From: Nitrospira defluvii | GTDB lineage: Bacteria; Nitrospirota; Nitrospiria; Nitrospirales; Nitrospiraceae | Assembly (NCBI RefSeq): GCF_905220995.1 | Contig: NZ_CAJNBJ010000021.1 | Span: 62,001 to 126,000, forward strand | Reading direction: 5' to 3' | DNA length: 64,000 bases | Made by a program: the position numbers and the translations under genes | Notes under the pieces: model-generated | What the model was told of the DNA's origin: nothing | Seen by the model: only the letters and a program-made list of their open reading frames with translations | Database searches by the model: none | Shown here: positions 8,514 to 16,208 of the stretch, piece by piece | How positions within the stretch are numbered: position 1 is the stretch's first letter | Layout of the letters: every line of letters starts with the position of its first letter

Positions 8514-9897
8514 GCCGGGCCTGCGCCAGTTCGGTTTCGATGGTCGCGCGGATCACATCCAGCCGGGCTTGCGACGGCGCCTCAAACCGAAGCACCAATG
8601 CCGGTTGAGTATTTGATGCCCGGATCAATCCCCAGCCATCGTCGAAAATCGCACGCACCCCGTCGATCGTCACCAATTCACGCATCTTGAGAGTCGAGGC
8701 CCCCACAGGCTTGTCGGCCTCAAGATAGGCGCTCAACTGGGCACGCACTTGATCGACCAGTTGAAACTTGACGTTGTCGGGACAGTCCACGCGAATTTCC
8801 GGTGTCACGGTGGTCTGTGGCAGATCCGCGACTAAACTCGACAACGATTGTTTGGTCTTAGCCAAAATCTCCACCAACCGGCAGGACGCATAAATCGCGT
8901 CGTCGAACCCGAAGTAGCGGTCGGCAAAAAACATGTGGCCGGACATTTCGCCGGCCAACACGGCCGATTCCGCCTTGAGTTTGGCCTTCATCAGCGAGTG
9001 GCCGGTCTTCCACATGATCGGACGTCCGCCTTTGGCGGCGATGTCGTCGTACAAACATTGCGAGGCTTTGACCTCGGAAATGAAGGTCGTGCCTGGTCGA
9101 CGGCTCAAAATCTCGCGCGCATAGACCACCATCAAGCGATCACCCCACAGAATGTGGCCCCGCTCGTCGATCGCGCCGATCCGGTCCGCATCCCCGTCAT
9201 AGCCGATACCGACGTCGGCCTTCTGTTGTTGAACGGTCGCTATCAGGTCTTGGAGATTGTCCACCACGGTGGGGTCGGGATGATGGTTGGGGAAACGCCC
9301 GTCCAATTCATCGTAGAGGCCGGTGACACGACAGCCCATTTGCTCCAGTGCCTGCTTGGCGACTAAGGACGCGGCACCATTGCCGCAATCGATGACGACA
9401 TGCAGGTGATCCGCCCGTACGTCGGCAAAACTGCGCTTCAGATGCTCGAGATAGTCCGGAATGATGGGATGGGATGAGAGCCGGCCCGAGCCGGTTGCAA
9501 ATCGCCCTGCTTCCATGACCCGGCGTAAGTGCTGAATCTCTTCGCCGTGAATGGCTTCTTTGCCGATGCAGATCTTAAACCCGTTGTATTCGGCGGCATT
9601 GTGGCTTCCCGTGATCATGATTCCGCCCTGCACGGGCAAGGTGAACAGGGAGAAATACAGCAGCGGCGACGCGCAGAGCCCCAGATCGACGACATCCAAT
9701 CCGCCGGCGAGGAGGCCCTTGATCAACGCCTGCTGCAACGCGGGCGAACTCAACCGGCCGTCTCTTCCAAGGCTGATCCGTGACGTGCCCTGCTCGCGGG
9801 CCATCGTGGCGTAGGCACGCCCCACTTGCTCCGCAATCGCCTCCGTCAGTTCCTCACCGACAATGCCTCTGAGATCATATTCACGGAAGAGCGCCAT
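8497..9897 (-). CDS. manB: Phosphomannomutase/phosphoglucomutase
   Basis: A 466-residue alpha-D-phosphohexomutase interconverting hexose 6-phosphate and 1-phosphate. The phosphoserine loop is ITGSHN with S98, the metal loop is DGDADR (D234, D236, D238), and the sugar-specificity loop GEMSGHMFF is that of the AlgC/ManB group. The C-terminal phosphate-binding segment (IRASNTQPALVLRFEA) is intact. The start follows GGAG at good spacing. With manC directly upstream it supplies mannose 1-phosphate for GDP-mannose. Dual glucose and mannose specificity is usual in this subfamily and cannot be resolved here. Confidence 0.93.
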   Translation of the reverse strand: MALFREYDLRGIVGEELTEAIAEQVGRAYATMAREQGTSRISLGRDGRLSSPALQQALIKGLLAGGLDVVDLGLCASPLLYFSLFTLPVQGGIMITGSHNAAEYNGFKICIGKEAIHGEEIQHLRRVMEAGRFATGSGRLSSHPIIPDYLEHLKRSFADVRADHLHVVIDCGNGAASLVAKQALEQMGCRVTGLYDELDGRFPNHHPDPTVVDNLQDLIATVQQQKADVGIGYDGDADRIGAIDERGHILWGDRLMVVYAREILSRRPGTTFISEVKASQCLYDDIAAKGGRPIMWKTGHSLMKAKLKAESAVLAGEMSGHMFFADRYFGFDDAIYASCRLVEILAKTKQSLSSLVADLPQTTVTPEIRVDCPDNVKFQLVDQVRAQLSAYLEADKPVGASTLKMRELVTIDGVRAIFDDGWGLIRASNTQPALVLRFEAPSQARLDVIRATIETELAQARRVLAI

Positions 9898-9979
9898 CAG
9901 TCACTCCAGGTATGAAGTTGGATCAGAACATCGAGGGAAGGAAATCCCCCGCCGGTGCGCCGAATCATCACGACAGCGG

Positions 9980-11431
9980 TTACGTGCCGGCCGTTCGACC
10001 GTAGTCGTCTTTGAACCGAACGATGTCATCCTCTCCAAGGTAGGGGCCGTTTTGCACCTCAATGATGTGCAAGGTGTCGCTGCCGAGGTTTTCGAGGCGG
10101 TGCGGCGTCTCCACCGGAATGGCCGTACTCTGCCCCACCCGCAGATCCAACAACTCATCCCCTCTGGTGACACGGGCGGTCCCTGCGATCACCACCCAAT
10201 GTTCGCTGCGCTTGTGATGCAGTTGCAACGACAACCGCCCGCCGGGATTGACCGTCACACGCTTGACCTTATATCCGGGCCCCTCTTCCAACACCGTATA
10301 CGATCCCCAGGGGCGAAACACCGTCAGATGCTCCAGATGCTCAGGCGCACCCTGCTGCTTCAGGATCTCGACCATCTGCTTCACGTCTTGCGAGCGGGAC
10401 TTCGGGCAGATCAACGTCGCGTCGGGGGTATCGACCACGACCATATCAGACAGGCCGATCGTCGCCACGACCCGTCGATCGGCATACAGCACCGAGTTGC
10501 TGCTGTCCATGTCGATCACACGCCCGCTCACCACGTTGCCGGCCTTATCGCGTGGAGCCACTTCTTCCAAACTGCTCCAATTCCCCACGTCCGACCAACC
10601 GAAGCCGACCGGAATCATCGCCGCATTGGCGGATAGTTCCATCACGCCGTTGTCGATCGACACCGACGGCACTTTCTTATACGCCGCTTCAATGTCCTTT
10701 GGATCGGCACCGGAAGCCATCAAGGCGTGAACGCGGGCAATCGCCTTGGCGAGCTGCGGCTGATGCCGGCGAATTTCCTCCAGAATGGTGGCCGCCTTCC
10801 AGAGAAACATCCCGCTGTTCCAGTAATAGTTGCCGTTCTTCAGATATTGGGTTGCTTTGGCGCGATTCGGCTTTTCGACAAACCGTGCCACCGGATGACC
10901 GGTCAGACGTCCCTTCTTGGCCAACGCGGTTCGCCGATTCGGTTGAATGTACCCATACCCGGTTTCCGGTCTGGTCGGCTTGATCCCGAATGTGACCAAC
11001 CGCCCCTGCTCCGCGAGGTGGGACCCCAACGCCACAGCCGCCCGAAAGGCTTTCTCCCCCGTCACGACGTGGTCCGCCGGCAAGACCAACATCATGGCCT
11101 CGGGATCGCGCCGGACCAGTTCCGCCGCGACCAAGGCAATGGCCGGGGCCGTGTTTCGCCCGACCGGTTCCACGACATAATTCTGCTGCAAGTCGGATTT
11201 CCACTCACTTAACTGCACACGAATGGAATCGGCCTGACCGGGATTGGTGGAGATGATGACATGATCTGGTTTGGCGCAGGAGAGCACACGCCGCATCGTC
11301 TGTTGAATCAGCGTTTCATCGCCGATGATACGCAGCAATTGCTTGGGATAGAGATGGCGGCTCAGCGGCCAGAAGCGGGTTCCGCTGCCCCCGGCCAAAA
11401 TCACAGGATAGAGATGCGTGGTCAGATCCAT
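9980..11431 (-). CDS. manC: Mannose-1-phosphate guanylyltransferase / mannose-6-phosphate isomerase
   Basis: A 483-residue bifunctional type II protein. The N-terminal guanylyltransferase domain carries PVILAGGSGTRFWPLSR and PKQLL, then VEKPNRAKA and the FLWKA segment. The C-terminal cupin (from about residue 350) has FRPWGSYTVLEEG, VNPGGRLSLQLHHKRSEHW and IPVETPHRLEN, the zinc-dependent isomerase half. A GTG at 11476 overlaps the kdsC stop (GTGA) and would add 15 residues; the internal ATG fits the family start better, but coupling from the GTG is possible. Product GDP-mannose also feeds gmd/fcl at 46541-48499. Confidence 0.93.
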   Translation of the reverse strand: MDLTTHLYPVILAGGSGTRFWPLSRHLYPKQLLRIIGDETLIQQTMRRVLSCAKPDHVIISTNPGQADSIRVQLSEWKSDLQQNYVVEPVGRNTAPAIALVAAELVRRDPEAMMLVLPADHVVTGEKAFRAAVALGSHLAEQGRLVTFGIKPTRPETGYGYIQPNRRTALAKKGRLTGHPVARFVEKPNRAKATQYLKNGNYYWNSGMFLWKAATILEEIRRHQPQLAKAIARVHALMASGADPKDIEAAYKKVPSVSIDNGVMELSANAAMIPVGFGWSDVGNWSSLEEVAPRDKAGNVVSGRVIDMDSSNSVLYADRRVVATIGLSDMVVVDTPDATLICPKSRSQDVKQMVEILKQQGAPEHLEHLTVFRPWGSYTVLEEGPGYKVKRVTVNPGGRLSLQLHHKRSEHWVVIAGTARVTRGDELLDLRVGQSTAIPVETPHRLENLGSDTLHIIEVQNGPYLGEDDIVRFKDDYGRTAGT

Positions 11432-11472
11432 GGAATTGTTCTCACTGTAAACAGCACCTGCCGGCCATCGAC

Positions 11473-12009
11473 TCACTGCTCCTGCGCCGCCAGGATGAGA
11501 TCGGCGATTTCACGCACCGCCCCTTCACCACCCTTTTTCTTGCAGACGTACCGTACCGTCTTTTGGACCTGAGGGATTCCGTCGGCGGGGCAGGCGGAGA
11601 ACCCAACCGCCCCTAATGCCTGCAGGTCGTTCACATCGTCGCCGATGTAGGCCACCTGCTCCATCGTGAGGCCGTGCCGGGCAATAAGATCTTTCAGCAC
11701 GCCCAGCTTATCGTATGCACCTTGATGCACTTCGGGGATCGTCAATTTCTGGGCGCGGCGCATGACGATTTTCGTCGACTCTTGCGTGATGATCGCCGTA
11801 ATCAGGCCTGCCTTCTGCAGCAATTTAATTCCCATCCCGTCGCGGGTATGGAACTTTTTCCATTCATCGCCGGACTCGGAATAATACATCCCGGCATCAG
11901 TCAGCACTCCATCGACATCCGTCGCAAACAGGCGGACCCCGCGGAGGATCCGTTGAAGAGACACACGGCGTTTCGTTGGAGCTGTGATTCGGCGTTTGAT
12001 GCTGGGCAT
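11473..12009 (-). CDS. kdsC: KdsC-like HAD phosphatase
   Basis: A 178-residue HAD phosphatase without a cap domain. The catalytic loop is DVDGVLTDAG (D31 nucleophile, D33), followed by the KFHTRDGMGIKLL segment and the metal-binding GDDVNDL. This matches 3-deoxy-D-manno-octulosonate-8-phosphate phosphatase. An Arg-rich N-terminal extension of about 25 residues precedes the core. Related domains occur fused to CMP-sialate synthetases, so a role with the neuABC genes in the same locus is conceivable. The usual neuB route needs no phosphatase, so Kdo synthesis is the first guess. Confidence 0.85.
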   Translation of the reverse strand: MPSIKRRITAPTKRRVSLQRILRGVRLFATDVDGVLTDAGMYYSESGDEWKKFHTRDGMGIKLLQKAGLITAIITQESTKIVMRRAQKLTIPEVHQGAYDKLGVLKDLIARHGLTMEQVAYIGDDVNDLQALGAVGFSACPADGIPQVQKTVRYVCKKKGGEGAVREIADLILAAQEQ

Positions 12010-12143
12010 ACCTGGGCTTTCGACTGGAGGGATGTTAACAAGCCATCATAGGAAACTCAAGAAAACTCAACGATCAGCAGCGGCACGAACCCGGTTCCTC
12101 ACACGAATCAGGGTGGGCCGAACGCATGAGACAGAAGGAGTCG

Positions 12144-13544
12144 TCAGTAGGCATGTCGATGGATGAAGCCGCGCCAGAATGTCAGCACCATGATCTTGAT
12201 ATCGAACCAGATCGACCAATGCTCGATGTAATACAGATCATGCTCGATACGCTTTTCGAGCGAGGTGTTGCCGCGCCATCCGTTGATTTGCGCCCATCCG
12301 GTGATGCCGGCCTTCATCTTGTGTCGCAGCATGTACTGCGGCAGCGTTTCTCGAAACCGGGCAATGAACTCCGGCCGTTCCGGGCGCGGGCCAACGATAC
12401 TCATCTCTCCACGCAAGACATTCCAGAATTGCGGCAGCTCATCCAAGCTGGTCCGTCGCAAAAAGGCTCCGATCGGCGTCCGCCGGTCGTCGTTCGGCTG
12501 GGTCCAGACCGGCCCAGTCTCCGACTCCGCATCGACCTTCATGGAACGAAACTTCAGCATCTCAAACGCCTGCCCGTCGAGTCCCATGCGGAGCTGTCGG
12601 TAAAAAACCGGACCGGGCGACGTGACCTTCACCAGTGCCGCCACCAGGCATAAGACCGGAGCAAACAGCACGAGGGCCGCCGAAGCCCCCACCACATCCA
12701 GCATCCGTTTGATCACGAGATTCCACCCGTGCAACGGCGATCCCTGCAAGGTGATCAGCGGAAGCCCCTCGAACATCTCGGCCTCCGCCCGTAGGCTGAC
12801 GAACTCGCACATGGCCGGCAGCGCTTTGACCTCCACCATGGTGGTGGCCAGGAACGCAAACATTTTCTCCGCCCACTGTTCATCTTCGGGAGGGAGACAG
12901 ACAAACACGATGTCGACGCCCGACTGCACCCGCGCCTGGAGATCATCGTATTGGCCGATCACCGGCACGTCATGGATACGTTCACCCACCTTGCGACGGT
13001 CGGCACTCAAGAATCCCTGGACCTTCACGCCCAGCTCCGGATGCTCGGCGAGCGCGGCCACCACCCGCCGCCCCAATCGACTGGTACCGATAATGAGGGC
13101 ATGACGCTGGTTATAGCCCTGACGGCGAAGGAACCGCAGCGCTTCTCTGAACAAGACGCGGGAAAATCCCAAGGTGATGAGGTTCAACAGCCAGAAGTAG
13201 AGCAGGACCAGTCGGGAGTACTCATACTGCCGCAAGAAAAAAGTCAGCGCCACCAGGATGAGGACCGACAGGGTATTGGCCTTGGCCACATCCAGAAACT
13301 CCGACAGGCGCGTCCCCATGCGTCGGGGACGGTATAAGTCGAAGGCCTGAAACGACATGCCCCAGACCGCGATGATCGGGACCAACAACAATAAATAAGT
13401 CCGCAAGGGGGGAATCCCCTTGGGCGCAGGCTCCATGATTTCGGAGAAACGAAGGTAGTAGGCTCCGATCCAACAGGCGCAGATCAGCCCCAGATCGATG
13501 CAGAACAACAAACTCTTGAGAAACTGCGAGTGGCGCTTCAGCAT
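12144..13544 (-). CDS. Polyprenyl-phosphate hexose-1-phosphate transferase (WcaJ-like)
   Basis: A 466-residue integral membrane enzyme that starts repeat-unit assembly by moving a sugar phosphate from a nucleotide sugar to undecaprenyl phosphate. Residues 1-130 hold four to five membrane segments and a Rossmann-like CoA-binding domain follows (ALIIGTSRLGRRVV). After a re-entrant helix comes the catalytic bacterial sugar transferase domain: SPGPVFYRQLRMG, EMLKFRSM, RTSLDELPQFWNVL, GEMSIVGPRPERPEF, KAGITGWAQINGWRG, ending in FIHRHAY. The ATG at 13544 follows GAGGG and is seven bases after the preceding gene; a longer frame to 13856 is shadow. This is the only initiating transferase in the window. 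Donor sugar is not decidable. Confidence 0.93.
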   Translation of the reverse strand: MLKRHSQFLKSLLFCIDLGLICACWIGAYYLRFSEIMEPAPKGIPPLRTYLLLLVPIIAVWGMSFQAFDLYRPRRMGTRLSEFLDVAKANTLSVLILVALTFFLRQYEYSRLVLLYFWLLNLITLGFSRVLFREALRFLRRQGYNQRHALIIGTSRLGRRVVAALAEHPELGVKVQGFLSADRRKVGERIHDVPVIGQYDDLQARVQSGVDIVFVCLPPEDEQWAEKMFAFLATTMVEVKALPAMCEFVSLRAEAEMFEGLPLITLQGSPLHGWNLVIKRMLDVVGASAALVLFAPVLCLVAALVKVTSPGPVFYRQLRMGLDGQAFEMLKFRSMKVDAESETGPVWTQPNDDRRTPIGAFLRRTSLDELPQFWNVLRGEMSIVGPRPERPEFIARFRETLPQYMLRHKMKAGITGWAQINGWRGNTSLEKRIEHDLYYIEHWSIWFDIKIMVLTFWRGFIHRHAY

Positions 13545-13551
13545 GCTCCCT

Positions 13552-14727
13552 CTACAATGCAGGCCCGTGTAGAGCCGCCATGGCGAAGGCGTTGATGCGC
13601 TCCCTGAATAACCGCCGATCGAATGGCGCGACGTGGTCGCGGATTGAACGCGGATCAAACTCGGCCTGTCGACGTTCAAACGACTCCATCGCCTGAACCA
13701 GCGATTCCGTCGAAGGCTCGAAGAAGAACACCCCGGTAGGCGCGCCGCTGCGGGGATCGCGACCTGGCTGGTCTCCTTGCGAGACCTCACCACCCGGGAC
13801 CAACTGACCGGCCAGCGGACACACGGTTTCCAACGCACCACCCCGCCCGAAGGCAATCACCGGCTTACCGCAGGCCATGGCCTCCAGCGGGACGATACCA
13901 AAATCCTCCTCCCCTGGAAAGAGCAACGCCCGGCACCGCGCATAGTGATCCCGCACCACCTCGTCCGGCTGCCACCCGAGGAACTCGATGGTGGGACCGG
14001 CCAGCTTTCGCAATCGAACCTCCTCCTGTCCCTTGCCGATGATCTTTAGTCGTCGTTTCATAACATTGCACGCCTGAATAGCGAGATCAACCCGTTTGTA
14101 TGGCGCGAAGGCCGTCACCATGAGATAAAACTCCTCGGACCGCTCCGCGAGTGGAAAGGAATGCCAGTCCACGGGCGGGTGTACGACAGCCGCAGGCCTT
14201 CCATAATACCGTTGCACCTTTCCGGCGATATTGTGCGAATTCGCGACAAACTGATCGACCTGGGCGGCGGACGCCACATCCCATCGCTGCAAACGGGCAC
14301 GAAACAGTTCCATGCCCACCCGCGCCACCAAGCCGGACCGTCCCCCGCCGGAATAGTTCTCGAATTGATCCCACACATATCGCATGGGCGCATGAATGTA
14401 GCAGAGGTGCTTCGCTCCCAGAGGCGAACGAATTCCCTTCGCCACGCAGTGGCTGGAACTCAGGATGAGGTCGTACGATCCGAGCCGGAACCGCTCGATG
14501 GCCGCGGGAAACAGCGGTAAGTAGTAGCGATAGAACCGTTGCGCCAGCGGAAGGGATTGAATGAAACTGGTCCGGATTCGATGCCGTTCGATCGTGGGTG
14601 ACACCGTCCCTTTGATGTGCAGCAGGGTGTAGAGATCCGCATCAGGAAATAACTCGCAAAAAACTTCCAGGCATCGCTCGCCGCCCCGCATCCCGGTCAA
14701 CCAGTCATGGACAATGGCAACACGCAT
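13552..14727 (-). CDS. GT4-family glycosyltransferase, WbaZ-like
   Basis: A 391-residue GT-B enzyme without membrane spans. The N-terminus VAIVHDWLTGMRGGERCLE and the CYIHAPMRYVWDQF motif are characteristic of WbaZ/mannosyltransferase-like GT4 proteins. The C-terminal nucleotide-binding domain has FPGEEDFGIVPLEAMACGKP, the GT4 E-x7-E region. A short insertion after the LVPGGEV segment (GDQPGRDPRSGAP) is not family-typical. It lies between the flippase (31 bases upstream) and the initiating transferase (seven bases downstream). A mannosyl donor is plausible given manB/manC nearby but is inference. Confidence 0.88.
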   Translation of the reverse strand: MRVAIVHDWLTGMRGGERCLEVFCELFPDADLYTLLHIKGTVSPTIERHRIRTSFIQSLPLAQRFYRYYLPLFPAAIERFRLGSYDLILSSSHCVAKGIRSPLGAKHLCYIHAPMRYVWDQFENYSGGGRSGLVARVGMELFRARLQRWDVASAAQVDQFVANSHNIAGKVQRYYGRPAAVVHPPVDWHSFPLAERSEEFYLMVTAFAPYKRVDLAIQACNVMKRRLKIIGKGQEEVRLRKLAGPTIEFLGWQPDEVVRDHYARCRALLFPGEEDFGIVPLEAMACGKPVIAFGRGGALETVCPLAGQLVPGGEVSQGDQPGRDPRSGAPTGVFFFEPSTESLVQAMESFERRQAEFDPRSIRDHVAPFDRRLFRERINAFAMAALHGPAL

Positions 14728-14758
14728 GAATTCCGTTCATCATTTCACGCCGGCTTGC

Positions 14759-16150
14759 TCAAAGCGCCGCGCGACGGGTCAGCGGCGACTCCTGATTCGC
14801 CTGAGCCGCTCGAGTGACAGACACAAACAGGGACACGAGTAATGCGCAGGCCGCCGCCTCCAACGTCAGCCATGCGACGACCGGTCCCCACAGGTTAAAA
14901 TACACGATACTCACAGGCACCAGAAAAAGACCGGCCAGAGCAGACAGCAGGTTCACACGACACACCGCCCGCTCCTGGTAGATCGCGATCAGGCCGGACA
15001 CGAACGGCCGTTTCAACGAACTCAGGACGATGGCCAGACTCCCCACCTTCAGCAACGACAAGGCCAGGGTTGCGTCGTTCGATAGGGCCATGTTGTCGAC
15101 AATCATCACGATCCCGAACCACACCCCTGCCGCCAGCGTGGCCGTAATCAGACCAGTCAGCCGCGCCGCACGCCACACCCGCACGTCCACTTCCCCAACC
15201 TGATTGCCCGCGCCGAGTTCCGAATAAGACGTGATCAGCAACCGGGAGATCGAGGCCCAGGCCAATTCCACCACCGCAGTGGTACGTTGCACCAACCCGT
15301 AGAGGCCGACAGCCGTCTCACCCAGAATGAGTCCCAGAATGATCAAGGGTGCTCGCACGTCGACCACCATTGCCAATTGATTGAGGCCGAGCCAGCGAGA
15401 TTGCCACAAGACCTGGCGAAACCCGACACCAGGTTCGTCGCTCACGGCCAGCGTAGAGGCGATCGCCACGAGGTAGACGCAGGACATGCCGAGGCCCCCG
15501 AGGGCGGCCATCACCAGTACAGCGACCACGCCGCCCAATGCCGGTGCTTCGCCAAGGAAGTAGACCCACGCCACCGGCACGAGATAGCCACCCATCGCCA
15601 GGAACCACCGGAACCGCGAGACCGTGCCATAACGGTGAGCCGAGAGCCCGACCGCATCACAGGTCTCTCCCCAGGACTGACTCACCATCAACGCCATCCC
15701 AAGCACCATGGCAGCGGGCGTCGCGAGAGTCCACCAGCCCAACCCAACAGGAGCGGCAACCAGGAGCATGCCGAACAGCGAGAGCAGGACCTTCCCTCGC
15801 ATCGCCCGGAGAAACGTTTCTCTGGACAGGGACGGAACTGCGCCTCCCAGCCGCAGCCAGTGTTGACTGACCCCGAAATCCGCGGCCACACCGATCAGCG
15901 ATCCCGCCGCAGCTCCCATCAGAAACGATCCCAACAACGACAAGGATTGATACCCGAGGTACAGGATCAGGAGATACCGCGCCCCTTGCAGGACCGCATC
16001 GGAGACAATTAATGGCAGTGCGGCGCGTCCCAATCGGCCTGAATTCCCGGTTACTCTCCCCGCAATGGATATCGGCGCTTGGGCTTGGGCCGATTCGGAC
16101 GATCCGTGACGCTCCGCGCCCCTCTCACCCATACGTGACACCTCACCCAT
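14759..16150 (-). CDS. Wzx-type polysaccharide flippase
   Basis: A 463-residue polytopic protein with about 12 to 14 hydrophobic helices, in keeping with the MATE/MVF-like polysaccharide transporter superfamily. The first 35 residues are hydrophilic. It would flip undecaprenyl-linked units to the periplasm. Two ATGs compete: 16150 (AGGGA eight bases ahead) and 16132 (GAGG eight bases ahead); the longer form is given. It is 58 bases after the ligase-transferase fusion. A second flippase gene lies at 40240. Confidence 0.85.
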   Translation of the reverse strand: MGEVSRMGERGAERHGSSESAQAQAPISIAGRVTGNSGRLGRAALPLIVSDAVLQGARYLLILYLGYQSLSLLGSFLMGAAAGSLIGVAADFGVSQHWLRLGGAVPSLSRETFLRAMRGKVLLSLFGMLLVAAPVGLGWWTLATPAAMVLGMALMVSQSWGETCDAVGLSAHRYGTVSRFRWFLAMGGYLVPVAWVYFLGEAPALGGVVAVLVMAALGGLGMSCVYLVAIASTLAVSDEPGVGFRQVLWQSRWLGLNQLAMVVDVRAPLIILGLILGETAVGLYGLVQRTTAVVELAWASISRLLITSYSELGAGNQVGEVDVRVWRAARLTGLITATLAAGVWFGIVMIVDNMALSNDATLALSLLKVGSLAIVLSSLKRPFVSGLIAIYQERAVCRVNLLSALAGLFLVPVSIVYFNLWGPVVAWLTLEAAACALLVSLFVSVTRAAQANQESPLTRRAAL

Positions 16151-16208
16151 TCACGCGATCCCTGGCTGGACGAGTCGTGCGCGCACCATACCGACACCGC
16201 TTCATCCT

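Noticed and set aside
12045-12073. Possible promoter upstream of kdsC with a TATGAT -10 element on the minus strand
   Set aside because: At 17-base spacing the -35 would be TCGTTG, a poor match; TTGAGT is only 14 bases away. Not strong enough to list.
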